A stretch of DNA of 64,000 nt. It comes from an uncultured Pseudomonadota bacterium. GTDB lineage: Bacteria > Myxococcota_A > UBA796 > GCA-2862545. Below, piece by piece: positions 8,611-17,432 of this stretch (position 1 is the first letter of the stretch; each line of letters starts with the position of its first letter). The position numbers and the translations under genes are program-made. The notes beneath the pieces are model-generated. The model did no database searches. It was not told where the DNA came from and saw only the letters and a program-made list of their open reading frames with translations. Where the stretch lies: contig CAIOSP010000181.1 in NCBI GenBank assembly GCA_903861005.1, forward strand, positions 1 to 64,000, in the 5' to 3' direction.

Positions 8611-11600
8611 TTAACGGATCGCCCCGGGATCGTCCGGAAGGCGGAGCTGGTCGATCTCGGGCCTGCGGACAAACCCTTCGCGCAGGCGCGGCGGGAGGCT
8701 GTCGCGGATGCGCGTGGCCCCCGCCAGCGCGTCTCCGGACGGGGCGCCGTCGATCGACGCGCGCAGCAGGGCGACGTCGAGCAAGATCCCGTCACAGCGG
8801 CCGCTCGGCATCAAGGCGTCGATCTCGGCGACGGCGTCGCGGGCGGCGGGCAGGTCGTCCAGCCGGACGTAGGCGACCGCCAGGTCCGCCAGACGCTGGA
8901 TCTGCGACAGGCTCCACCGCGCGGGAGGCACGGCCTTGGCGGCGGCGATCTCCACGCGCGCGGCGTCGGCGTCGGTCCGCGCGAGCACGCGGGCGGCCAG
9001 CGCGTGCGCGAGCCCCGCGGGGCCGTAGACCTCGGACCGGTCGGTCATCAGCGCGCGGAGCAGCGCGACGTCCTCGGCGCGCGCGGCGTCGGCGGCGTCG
9101 ATCACGCGCACCGCGCGTACCACGCCGGACCAAGAGCGGCCGGGCTGGCCGCGGGCCAGCAGCAGCGCGCGGCGCGCGAGCGTGACGGCCTCCGCGGTGC
9201 GGCCCAAGATGCGGTTGACCACCGCCGTGCCCGCGAGCGCCTCCGGCAGGCGATCGGTGCGGTGCTGGGCGTGCAGCAGGTCGACCAGCTGGTCGGACCG
9301 CTGCAGCGCGAACGCGTAGCGACCGCCGGCCAGGTCGAGCTCGATCGTGCGGATCAGCACGCCGATGCGCACGTTCGGGTCGCCGTCGGGAACCAGGAGC
9401 TCGTCGGCCTGCTCCAGCTGACCCGCGGCCTCGCTGTAGCGACCCTCCAGCCCCAGCACGTGCGCGATGCCACGCCGCGCGCGCGCCTCGCCGTCGCGGG
9501 AGCCGCGGTCCGTCGCCGTCTCCAGCGCCTCACGCAGCAAGGACATCGCGACGTCCAGGTGGCCCTTCTGCAGGTGGATGTCGGCCAGCGCGCGGCGCGC
9601 CGTGGCGGCGACCGCCTCGTCGGTGGCGTGCAGCAGGGCCTCTTCCAGCACGGGGGCGGCGCGCTCGAAGCGCCCCAGGCGGTACAGCGCGCGACCAAAG
9701 GCCGACGCGCTGCGCGCGATCGTCGCCGGGTCGCCCTGAAGGCGGGCGATCTCCAGCGCGTGCTCCAGGGCAGGCACGGCCTCCGGCCAGCGGCCGAGCA
9801 GCAGCAGCGCGTTCCCGCGGATGGACTGCAGGCCGCGGCGCAGGCGCTCGATCTCAGCGCCGGGCAAGATCTCGGTCGCTGCCACCAGGGTGCGGACGCC
9901 CAGGTCGGCGGCGCGGAGCGCCTCTTCGGACTGCGACTCCTCCATGTGCGCGCGCGCGGCGGCCAGGAAGAGCGGCGCGGCGTCCTCGGACCGACCGCCC
10001 GCCGCTAGGTGCTCGGCGGTCTCGGTGGAGGTGCGTCGGCGGCGTCGACCCAGCGCGTTCGCCAGCGCGAGGTGACGCTCGCGGGCGCGCTCGACCGGCA
10101 TGCTGTCGCGGACCAGCGCGCCCGAGGACGCGTTGGCCAGACGAAGGGCAAGGTCCTCGTCGCCCGGCTCCGCCTGGATCCAGCCCGCGGCGATCAGGCG
10201 ATCGACGGCGATCGGCACGCGCGGTGGGGAGGACGCGGCGCGCGCCAGCAGCGTCGCGCTCGTGGACCGGCCGCGCAGCACGAGCAGCTCCAGCAGCTCT
10301 CGCGCGTCCTCGTCCAACATGCTCAGGCGGCCGACGAGCGACGCCCGCAGCGCGTCGGACACGGGCAGGTCTGCGTCACGGAAGTCGGTGAGGGGGCGTG
10401 TGGTCTTGAGCGCGCCCCCGTCGACGAACAACCAGCCCGCGCGCACGAGCGCCGTGAGCTGGTCTTGGAGCGCGCCGGGCTGCGCGGCGTCGTCGACCAG
10501 CCGGGCGGCGAGCGCGGTGGCGATCGCGGTGGGCACGCCCGACTCGCGGAGCAGGCGGATCGCCGCGCGACGGCCGAGCGGCCCCAGCTCCACGCGGTCG
10601 ATCTCCACGCTGCCAAAGTCGGGCTCGCGGGCGGGTGCGGACGACGCCAGCACCAGCTTGCCGTGGCGGAGCGCGTCCATCACGCGCCGCTTGGTGGCGC
10701 CGCTCACACGCTCCAGATCGTCGACCACGTGCAGGTCGCTGACGCGCTCGTCGTGGGCGGGGTCGGCGATGGTCAGGCCGGACTCACGCGCGAGCAGCTC
10801 CAGGTGCCGAAGCAGCGTCGAGCGGCCTGATCCCGCGGGCCCTTCGAGCAGGAACATCCCGCCGTCGCCGTTGCGCCACGCGGTCAGGCGCGCGCGCCAC
10901 TGGGCGATCACCTCTTCGCGGCCGTGCACCGGCGCCTGGGCGCGGTCCTCGTGGTCGAGCGCGGCGGCGGCGGCGGCGGCGGACGCGTAGCGGCGGGCCG
11001 GGTCCTTCTCCAGCAAGCGCACGCACACGCGCTCCAGGTGGGTCGGCACGTCGGCGTCCACCTCGTGCGGCGGCGTGGGCACGGCGGTGAGGTGGCGCGC
11101 CAGGTAGCCCGCCACGCTGTCGGCCTCGATCGGGCGCTGGAGCGTGAGCATGGTGTAGAGCACCGCGCCCAGGCCGTAGAGGTCCGCGCGCGCGTCCACC
11201 GACTCCTCGGAGATCTGCTCGGGCGCCATGAACGCGATGGTGCCGACCAGGCGTCCGGTCATCGTGATGCGGCTGACCTCGCCCGTGACCACCACGCCAA
11301 AGTCCGACAGCTTCACCGAGCCGTCGCGCGCGATGAGGATGTTCGCGGGCTTCACGTCGCGGTGCACGAACCCGCGGTCGTGCAGGTGCTGCAGCGCCGC
11401 GCAGGCCGCGCGGAAGATGCGCTCGACCTCGACGAAGCGCGCGGGGTCCGGGTTGGCCGTCCAGCGTCGGATCACCGCGTCCAGGTCGTCGCCCTCGACG
11501 AATTCCAGCGCGAGCCACGCGACCGCGCCGCTGGTGCCGCCGCCGAGCACGCGCACGATGTTCTCGTGATCGAGCGCCTCCAGCGCGGTGCGCTCGCGCT

Positions 11601-11796
11601 CGAAGCGACGCACCGTGTCCTCACCGACGTACGCGGCGTCCAAGATCTTGAGCGCGACGACCGCGCCGTCGTCTGACACGGCCTGCCACACGCTCGCGTG
11701 GCCGCCCACGCCGAGGCGACGACGAAGCAGGTAGGGGCCGACGCGCGCTCCGGGGCGCGGTCCGTCGGCGAACAGCATGTCGTCGGGGCCGTTCAT
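8611..11796 (-). CDS. Ser/Thr protein kinase - ATPase-like - TPR protein with P-loop Lys to Arg (kinase B)
   Basis: A 1061-residue protein of the same plan. The kinase domain (about residues 18-275) has LGVGGHASV, VVALKILD, HRDVKPANIL and LSDFGVV, so it looks catalytically complete. The ATPase-like module has the P-loop GPAGSGRST (about 318-326), in which the Lys that normally contacts the phosphates is Arg; ATP hydrolysis is therefore doubtful. The acidic Walker B region is weak (LHVVDDLERV). About 500 residues of TPR-like helices follow. The ATG at 11796 overlaps the TGA of the upstream kinase (ATGA), indicating translational coupling; an in-frame upstream start at 11820 would extend into that gene and is not needed. 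It probably forms one operon with the two neighbouring kinases. Confidence 0.88.
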   Translation of the reverse strand: MNGPDDMLFADGPRPGARVGPYLLRRRLGVGGHASVWQAVSDDGAVVALKILDAAYVGEDTVRRFERERTALEALDHENIVRVLGGGTSGAVAWLALEFVEGDDLDAVIRRWTANPDPARFVEVERIFRAACAALQHLHDRGFVHRDVKPANILIARDGSVKLSDFGVVVTGEVSRITMTGRLVGTIAFMAPEQISEESVDARADLYGLGAVLYTMLTLQRPIEADSVAGYLARHLTAVPTPPHEVDADVPTHLERVCVRLLEKDPARRYASAAAAAAALDHEDRAQAPVHGREEVIAQWRARLTAWRNGDGGMFLLEGPAGSGRSTLLRHLELLARESGLTIADPAHDERVSDLHVVDDLERVSGATKRRVMDALRHGKLVLASSAPAREPDFGSVEIDRVELGPLGRRAAIRLLRESGVPTAIATALAARLVDDAAQPGALQDQLTALVRAGWLFVDGGALKTTRPLTDFRDADLPVSDALRASLVGRLSMLDEDARELLELLVLRGRSTSATLLARAASSPPRVPIAVDRLIAAGWIQAEPGDEDLALRLANASSGALVRDSMPVERARERHLALANALGRRRRRTSTETAEHLAAGGRSEDAAPLFLAAARAHMEESQSEEALRAADLGVRTLVAATEILPGAEIERLRRGLQSIRGNALLLLGRWPEAVPALEHALEIARLQGDPATIARSASAFGRALYRLGRFERAAPVLEEALLHATDEAVAATARRALADIHLQKGHLDVAMSLLREALETATDRGSRDGEARARRGIAHVLGLEGRYSEAAGQLEQADELLVPDGDPNVRIGVLIRTIELDLAGGRYAFALQRSDQLVDLLHAQHRTDRLPEALAGTAVVNRILGRTAEAVTLARRALLLARGQPGRSWSGVVRAVRVIDAADAARAEDVALLRALMTDRSEVYGPAGLAHALAARVLARTDADAARVEIAAAKAVPPARWSLSQIQRLADLAVAYVRLDDLPAARDAVAEIDALMPSGRCDGILLDVALLRASIDGAPSGDALAGATRIRDSLPPRLREGFVRRPEIDQLRLPDDPGAIR

Positions 11797-14700
11797 GTAG
11801 GCGCCTGCGCCCCGCCCCACTTCCTGGTCAGGAACGCCTCGCTGTCTTCCCGCGCGAGCGACCCGGCGATGCCTTTGGCCAGCGTGCGTGCGCGGCCGGC
11901 GTGGAAGGCGCGCGTGGTCTCGTCCTGCGCGGTCTCAGCGAGCTCGTGATGCGCTTGCAGGGCGAACCAGCGGTAGCCGATGCGCTCGGCGGTGGTGAGC
12001 GCATCGGTGAGCAGCCCGCGCGCTTGCTCGGTGCGACCCAGGCGCATGGCGGCGCGAGCCAGCGCGAGCTCCGAGCGCACGGCGACGTGTGGGAATGTGG
12101 GCGCTTGTCGGGCGGCGTCGAGCACAAGGGCCGCGCGCGCGGGGTCACCGGTGTCGACGAGCGCGATCGCGTGGAGCGCCGCCACCTGCGCGCCCAGGCC
12201 TTCGCTGTCGCCGTGCGCGAGCAGCGACTCCAGCGCGTCGAAGCGAGGGAGCGTGGCGGCCGCCATGTCCATCTCGAGCATGGCCTCGATCAGCGTCTCC
12301 ATCGACGCGACCTGCTCGTCGACCGTGCCGATCTCCGCGGCGATGCGCAGCGCCTCCATCGCGTGGCGTCGCGCCTCGTCCGTGCGACCCAGCGCCAGCA
12401 GCACGCGCGCGCGCCACGTCAGACCTAGGCTCTGACCCAGCGGGTGGCCCAGCTCGCGCGCCTCGGCGAGCGTGGTCTCCGCCAGCTGCAGGGCGCGACG
12501 CAGCGCGCCCGTACACAGCGACAGCTCGATGAGGTTCACACGCGCGACCGCGAGGTAGTCGAGCACGCCGGCGGTGCGGAAGATCTCGGCCGACCGCTCC
12601 AGCAGCGCGCGCGCCTCGTTCGGGCGACCCCGGCACATGTCGAGGATGCCCAAACCGTTGTAGGCCATGCCTTCGCCGCGGCCGTCGCCCACCTGCCGCG
12701 AGACCTCAAGCGCGCGGTTCCAGCAGCGCTCCGCCTCTTCCAGCGAGCCGTCGCCCCAGGCGATCGCGCCCAGGTGGTAGAGCGCGCGGGGGAGCAGCGA
12801 CACGTCGCGCGCCTCCTCGGCGGCGCGCAGGGCGGTCTCCAGGTGGGCGCGCGCCTCACGCGGGCGGGACTGCGTGCGCAGGATGCCGCCGACGCGGGTC
12901 TCGGCCTTGGCGATCAGGCGGTTGTCGCGCAGGGTGGTGGCGAGCCGCGCCGCGGCCATGGACTCCGCCAGCGCCTCGTCCCAGCGACCCAGGTGGTACA
13001 GGCAGCGCGCGCGGGCAATGCGCGTCTCGGCCAGCTTCTGATCGGCCTCGGCGAGCATGAGGAAAGGCCGGGCCGCGGGCTCGGCGAGCAGGGCGCGATC
13101 CAGGTAGATCAGGCCCTCTTCGTGCAGGCCGCGGCGGATGTGCTTCCAGCCGGTCTGCGCCAGATACGCGTAGGCCTTGGGAGGCAGCCCCGCCTGCTCG
13201 AAGTGCCAGGCGAGCCGCTCGACCGCCTCGTGCGGCTGGTGGCGGGTGCGGCGCTCGATGATCTCACCCAGCACCTGGTGGCGACGGCGGCGGTCCTCGG
13301 GCTCCAGGTCGTCGAGCAGCACGTCGCGGTAGCGCGCGTGCGACAGCTCGAAGCGCTCCAGGTCGCCCAGGCGGCGCTCGATCACGATGCCTGCGTCGAC
13401 CAGCTCGTCGAGCGCGTCCATCACGCGCGCCTCGAGGAACGGCGCCGACTCCACCACGGTGTCCAGGTCCAGGCTGGAGCGGGCGATCGCCAGCACGCGG
13501 CCGATCTCGCGGGCGTCCTCGTGGATCGGCTCCAGGCGCGCGGCGAGCACGGCGCGCAGCGACGCGGGCAGGGGCAGCGCGGTGTGCTCAATGTCCGCGG
13601 CGTCCAGCGTCAGGCGCCAGCGGTCGCGCTCGCGGACCATGAGTCCTTCGTCGGACAGGCCGCGGAGCATGTCGGCCAGGTAGGCAGGCGACCCGTGCGT
13701 CTCGGTGTGCAGCCGCTTGGCGAGCGCGGTGCTGGCGGCGTCGTCGGGCAGGAAGGTGAGGACCAGCTCCTCGACCTCGGACGGGGTGAGCGGCGGGAGC
13801 ACGTGCCGTTGGGCCGCGCCCAGCGAAGGCAGCGGCGCGGGGTTGCCCTCGGACGTCTCCCCGGCGAGCACGAACGCCACGGGCAGATCGGCCAGCTCCA
13901 GGGTGTTGCGCACCAGGTAGTCGAGCAGCTCGCGGGTGGCGGCGTCGGCGCGCTCCACCTGGTCGAGCAGGATCACGCAGGGTGCTGCCTTCTCGATGAG
14001 CGTGCGCATGGCCGCGACCACCGGGTACCGCTCGGCCGGGGCGCCGTCGGGCGGGCCGAACGCGCGGATCAGGATGTCGGGCGCGTCTTCGCCGCGCAGG
14101 GTCTCGAAGATGGTCGTGAACGCGCCGAACGGGCGGTCGTGCAGCTGACAGCGCCCGCGCGCCACGGTGACGCCGCGACGACGGGTGACGCGCTCGACGT
14201 GGTCGAGCAGGCGGGTCTTGCCCGCGCCCGCCGCGCCCAGCATCAGCAGCGCCGCGCCCTTGCGCCCGGCCGCCACGTCCTCCACCACCGATCGCGCCCA
14301 CGCCTTCACGTCGCGGCGGCCGACCGAGCGCGGCGGCCAGCGGTCGCGGGCCTCCAGCGGCTCCTTGTCGTCCAGCACGAACAGCAGGTGCGCGGCCGAC
14401 GCAAAGCGCAGGTTCGGGTCCTTCTCCAGCAGGCGCATGCACACGCGGTCGAGCAGGTCCGGGACCAGCGGCTCCAGCTCGTGGGGCGGGCGGGGGCGCT
14501 CGCGCAGGTGCTTCTCAATCCAGCCCTGGACGGTGTGCGCCAGGAACGGCTTGCGGCCGGTGAGCGCCTGGTAGAGCACCGTGCCCAGCGCGTAGAGGTC
14601 GGCCCGGCCGTCGATCGGCTGGCCGGATAGCTGCTCGGGCGCGGTGTGGGCCAGGGTGCCTAGGATCTCGCCGTCGGTGGTCAGGCCGCTGTCGACCTCG

Positions 14701-15236
14701 GAGACCAGACCAAAGTCGGTCAGCTTCACCACGCCGTCCGGGCGGATGAGCAGGTTCCCCGGCGACACGTCGCGGTGGATGAGGCCGCGCTCGTGCACGT
14801 AGGCCAGCGCGCGGGCGGTCTGGATGAGCGTCGCCCGGATGTGGAGGAAGCGGTCGGACGGCTCAAGCTCGGCCCACTCGACCATGGCCTCGCGGAGCGA
14901 CACGCCCTCGACCAGCTCCATCGTGAACCAGGGGCGACCGGACCAAAGCCCCCACTCCTCGACCCGAGCCAGATTTGGGTGTTGCAGGCGTTGGAGCGCG
15001 CGGAATTCGCGGCGCAGGCGCGACTGGGCCGCCTCCGCCTCGCCGATCGGCAGCAGCAGCTTCATGGCGGCTTGGTGGCCGTCGCGGGTGTCGCGCACCA
15101 CCAGCACGCGCGCCGTGCCGCCGCGACCGACCGTCCCCTCGACCACGTACGGGCCGATCTGCACGCCAACACCAACGCCGCCGAGGTGGCGCGCGTCGTC
15201 GTCAGGCTGGACCGGCAGGTCCGGGTGGAAGGTCAA
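11793..15236 (-). CDS. Ser/Thr protein kinase - ATPase - TPR protein, first gene of the kinase operon (kinase A)
   Basis: An 1147-residue protein. The kinase domain (about residues 20-285) has VGRGGTARV, AAMKLLL, HRDVSPGNLL and LTDFGLVSE. The HRDxS variant is frequent in myxobacterial kinases, so activity is likely. The ATPase module has an intact Walker A, GAAGAGKTR (about 335-343), and a Walker B PCVILLDQVERA. The rest is a long array of TPR-like helices. I set the start at TTG 15236 (LTFHPDLPVQ) because GGAG lies 7 nt upstream; the open frame continues to 16139 only because it runs antisense to the phosphatase gene. It is divergent from the PP2C gene across 90 bp with a palindrome, suggesting joint control of kinase and phosphatase. 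Confidence 0.87.
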   Translation of the reverse strand: MTFHPDLPVQPDDDARHLGGVGVGVQIGPYVVEGTVGRGGTARVLVVRDTRDGHQAAMKLLLPIGEAEAAQSRLRREFRALQRLQHPNLARVEEWGLWSGRPWFTMELVEGVSLREAMVEWAELEPSDRFLHIRATLIQTARALAYVHERGLIHRDVSPGNLLIRPDGVVKLTDFGLVSEVDSGLTTDGEILGTLAHTAPEQLSGQPIDGRADLYALGTVLYQALTGRKPFLAHTVQGWIEKHLRERPRPPHELEPLVPDLLDRVCMRLLEKDPNLRFASAAHLLFVLDDKEPLEARDRWPPRSVGRRDVKAWARSVVEDVAAGRKGAALLMLGAAGAGKTRLLDHVERVTRRRGVTVARGRCQLHDRPFGAFTTIFETLRGEDAPDILIRAFGPPDGAPAERYPVVAAMRTLIEKAAPCVILLDQVERADAATRELLDYLVRNTLELADLPVAFVLAGETSEGNPAPLPSLGAAQRHVLPPLTPSEVEELVLTFLPDDAASTALAKRLHTETHGSPAYLADMLRGLSDEGLMVRERDRWRLTLDAADIEHTALPLPASLRAVLAARLEPIHEDAREIGRVLAIARSSLDLDTVVESAPFLEARVMDALDELVDAGIVIERRLGDLERFELSHARYRDVLLDDLEPEDRRRRHQVLGEIIERRTRHQPHEAVERLAWHFEQAGLPPKAYAYLAQTGWKHIRRGLHEEGLIYLDRALLAEPAARPFLMLAEADQKLAETRIARARCLYHLGRWDEALAESMAAARLATTLRDNRLIAKAETRVGGILRTQSRPREARAHLETALRAAEEARDVSLLPRALYHLGAIAWGDGSLEEAERCWNRALEVSRQVGDGRGEGMAYNGLGILDMCRGRPNEARALLERSAEIFRTAGVLDYLAVARVNLIELSLCTGALRRALQLAETTLAEARELGHPLGQSLGLTWRARVLLALGRTDEARRHAMEALRIAAEIGTVDEQVASMETLIEAMLEMDMAAATLPRFDALESLLAHGDSEGLGAQVAALHAIALVDTGDPARAALVLDAARQAPTFPHVAVRSELALARAAMRLGRTEQARGLLTDALTTAERIGYRWFALQAHHELAETAQDETTRAFHAGRARTLAKGIAGSLAREDSEAFLTRKWGGAQAPT

Positions 15237-15250
15237 CGGGGGTCTCCAAG

Positions 15251-15273
15251 ACGAACGGGATCGCACCGTTCGT
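15251..15273. promoter_or_regulatory. Perfect 8-bp palindrome in the kinase/phosphatase divergent promoter
   Basis: ACGAACGG, 7-nt spacer, CCGTTCGT. It is a perfect inverted repeat placed centrally between the TTG start of the first kinase gene and the TTG start of the PP2C gene. The half-site spacing fits a dimeric repressor or activator. A TATAAG -10-like hexamer for the phosphatase lies just downstream at 15295-15300, without a clear -35. Binding by any regulator is inference. Confidence 0.5.
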
Positions 15274-15326
15274 GCGCGCGCTACGCCGCGCAAGTATAAG
15301 GCCGGAATCGGGTCGGAGACCAGCGC

Positions 15327-16091
15327 TTGAAGCAGGTGGATGCATTCGGTCGCACGGACTGCGGTCCGGTCCGCGACAACAACGAGGACGCGCTCCTGCT
15401 GGATCCCGAAGCGGGCATCTTTGTGGTGGCCGATGGCATGGGCGGACACGCGGCGGGCGAGGTCGCGTCGGACATGGCCGTACGCGCCGTGCACGACATC
15501 CTCATGGGCGCCGGTGACCCCGACGAAACACGTCTGGTGCGCGACATCGAGTCGATCGACCCCGCCGACGTCATGCGCGAGCGCCTGCGCTACGCGATGA
15601 ACCAGGCCTCGCACCAGATCCGACGCGCCGCCGACGCCAACCCGTCGCGCCGGGGCATGGGCACCACGGTGGTCGTGCTGGTGATCGACGCGGGCCGCGC
15701 CCACCTCGCCCACGTCGGCGACAGCCGCGCCTACCTGTACCGCGCCGGTCGAATTGAGCGCCTGACGCGCGACCACACCGTCGTGCAGAACGAGATCGAC
15801 CAGGGTCGCCTGACGCCCGAGCAGGCGCGTCGGCTCCCGCACCGCAACATCCTGTACCAGTCGGTCGGCTTCAACGGCCCGGTCGAGCCCGACACCAGCA
15901 CGCGCACTGTCCAGGCGGGCGACGTGTTCGTCCTGTGCTCCGACGGCCTGACCGACGTGCTCGACGACGAGGCCATCGGCGCGGTGATCGGCGCGCACCG
16001 TCCGGACGCGCTCGCGGACGCGCTGACCGAGACGGCGCTCGACGCGGGCGCTGAGGACAACGTCACGGTCGCGGTGGTCGTCGTTCACTAG
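15327..16091 (+). CDS. PP2C-family Ser/Thr protein phosphatase
   Basis: A 254-residue, single-domain Mg/Mn-dependent phosphatase of PP2C (Stp/PrpC) type. The family motifs are in order: GPVRDNNEDALL, VVADGMGGHAAGE (metal-binding Asp), RRGMGTTVVVL, HVGDSRAYLYR, LCSDGLTDVL and AEDNVTVAVV, which contains the C-terminal metal-binding Asp. Length matches the stand-alone family and no membrane segment is present, so it should be cytoplasmic. The TTG start at 15327 is preceded by GGAG 8 nt away; no in-frame ATG exists close by. Divergence from the kinase operon suggests it reverses phosphorylation made by those kinases, a common pairing in bacteria, though the real substrates cannot be known here. 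Confidence 0.93.
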   Translation: MKQVDAFGRTDCGPVRDNNEDALLLDPEAGIFVVADGMGGHAAGEVASDMAVRAVHDILMGAGDPDETRLVRDIESIDPADVMRERLRYAMNQASHQIRRAADANPSRRGMGTTVVVLVIDAGRAHLAHVGDSRAYLYRAGRIERLTRDHTVVQNEIDQGRLTPEQARRLPHRNILYQSVGFNGPVEPDTSTRTVQAGDVFVLCSDGLTDVLDDEAIGAVIGAHRPDALADALTETALDAGAEDNVTVAVVVVH

Positions 16092-16102
16092 ACGTCCGCT
16101 TA

Positions 16103-16126
16103 GGTCGACCGACGCTTCGGTCGACC
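16103..16126. terminator. Hairpin in the PP2C/DUF4340 convergent gap, GTCGAC repeat family
   Basis: GGTCGACCGA, loop CGCT, TCGGTCGACC: a perfect 10-bp stem 11 bases after the phosphatase stop, in the 89-bp convergent gap. No T-tract follows, so it is not a classical intrinsic terminator. Its right half plus GGCGG (TCGGTCGACCGGCGG, 16117-16131) recurs exactly at 60496-60510 in another convergent gap, so it may belong to a small REP-like repeat family. Confidence 0.5.
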
Positions 16127-16180
16127 GGCGGTCGCGCATGCCGGGCCGCCCTTCGGGGGCGACCGCGGCGGCGGCGTGGT

Positions 16181-17419
16181 CTATGGAGCGGGCGGCGCGG
16201 CGGGCGGGGGCGGCGGCGCTCCGCCAGGGCCTGCGGGCACCGGCATGGCGGTCGGGGGCAGGGCGCCCGCGGGCACCGGCGAGGGCGGCGCGTTGGGGTC
16301 GGCCGGGGCCGGGGCCTCGTCCTCTTCCACCTTCTGGCCGTCAAACAGCGCGGGCAGGTCGGCGATCGCCTCGTCGGCGAGCGAGCGCGTGAGCGACACG
16401 ACCGCGCGGTTGTACGACGACAGCGCGTAGTACTCGGTGGCGCCGTCCTTCTGCGCGGACACGATGGTCACCGTCCACGTGTCCTTGCTGCCCTTCACGT
16501 CGAACGCGAACACGGGCTTGGCGTCGGCGGGGACGTCCGCCTTCTCGACGTAGTCCTTCACGCGCAGGCGGAAGAGCTTGCCGAGCCACGCGGACGCCTC
16601 GACGTCGCGGTCTTCGGGGGCCTTCACGTCGGCCCAGAAGGCCTTGGGGCGGTCGTCGGCGTTCTTCTGCGCGAACACGCGCTGGTCGTTCCCGTTCTTC
16701 ACGGACACGGCCAGGATGTCCTTCTCTTCCAGCGGGAAGAGGGCGCGCTCGACCAGGCGGGACTTGGCGAACTCCAGCGGGCGCAGGACCTCGTCGTCGA
16801 TCAGGAAGACCTTGGCGTCGATGCTGACGTAGCGATCGCGGGTGCCGTAGGCTTCGCCGCCGATCTGCAGCGTGACCGTGCTGCCCTCCAGCGCGACCTC
16901 GACGGTGGCCTTGGGCTTGTCCAGTCCGTACGCTTCCAGCGTGGTGCCGGGGGCGATCGTCAGCTCACGCAGGGCGTAGAGCGGGCCGAACTGCTTCCAC
17001 AGATCGTTCGCCTGCGCGCTGCCCTCAAACCGCGTGGTCGTGGTGACCGTGGCGGGCGGGAGGACGGGCTCGGCGGGCCTTGCCGGGTCGGTCGGCGCCG
17101 CGGGGTCCGCGGGCTTGGCCGGGTCCGCGGGCTTGGCCGCGTCTGCCGGCTTTTCGGTGTCGGCCGGGGGCTTGGACTTGTCGACCGTGGTCTCGGTGAC
17201 CTCGAACCACACGTACTCGCCGACCCCATCCTTGGGGTGGGTCATGACGATGGTCTTCTTGTCGTCCTTCCAGGTGACGGACTTCAGCGTGGTCGCGTCA
17301 GACCGCACCGCGATCACGTCTGTGACCTTGGCGTTGTCTTCCGGGGGGTGGGTCCACGACCAGTAGGAGCCGACCAGCGCGACCGCCAGAAGCCCACCGA
17401 GGATGCTTGCCTGCCTCAT
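16181..17419 (-). CDS. DUF4340-domain envelope protein of the GldG-type ABC operon
   Basis: A 412-residue protein with a single N-terminal membrane anchor or uncleaved signal (about residues 5-22, ending SYWSWTHPP). The DUF4340 region (about 35-350) includes the usual LKSVTWK start and repeated beta segments such as ATVEVALEGSTVTLQIGG. Residues ~65-105 are a Lys/Pro/Ala-Asp-Pro linker. The C-terminal ~50 residues are almost entirely Pro/Ala/Gly. DUF4340 proteins are regularly encoded after GldG-like ABC components, as here: the gene starts 13 bp after the gldG-like stop, with GGAGG 5 nt before the ATG. Its role is unknown, presumably periplasmic and linked to the transporter. Confidence 0.82.
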   Translation of the reverse strand: MRQASILGGLLAVALVGSYWSWTHPPEDNAKVTDVIAVRSDATTLKSVTWKDDKKTIVMTHPKDGVGEYVWFEVTETTVDKSKPPADTEKPADAAKPADPAKPADPAAPTDPARPAEPVLPPATVTTTTRFEGSAQANDLWKQFGPLYALRELTIAPGTTLEAYGLDKPKATVEVALEGSTVTLQIGGEAYGTRDRYVSIDAKVFLIDDEVLRPLEFAKSRLVERALFPLEEKDILAVSVKNGNDQRVFAQKNADDRPKAFWADVKAPEDRDVEASAWLGKLFRLRVKDYVEKADVPADAKPVFAFDVKGSKDTWTVTIVSAQKDGATEYYALSSYNRAVVSLTRSLADEAIADLPALFDGQKVEEDEAPAPADPNAPPSPVPAGALPPTAMPVPAGPGGAPPPPPAAPPAP

Positions 17420-17432
17420 AGGAACCTCCTGC

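Noticed and set aside
5021-8614. 1197-codon open frame on the + strand opposite kinase C
   Set aside because: It is an antisense shadow. GC-rich codon bias removes stop codons from the opposite strand; the translation is Gln/Arg/Val/His-rich without any domain, while the minus strand encodes clear kinase, ATPase and TPR motifs.
15236-16139. N-terminal 301-residue extension of kinase A to 16139
   Set aside because: It would run antisense through the whole PP2C gene; TTG 15236 with GGAG at 7 nt gives a normal kinase N-terminus.
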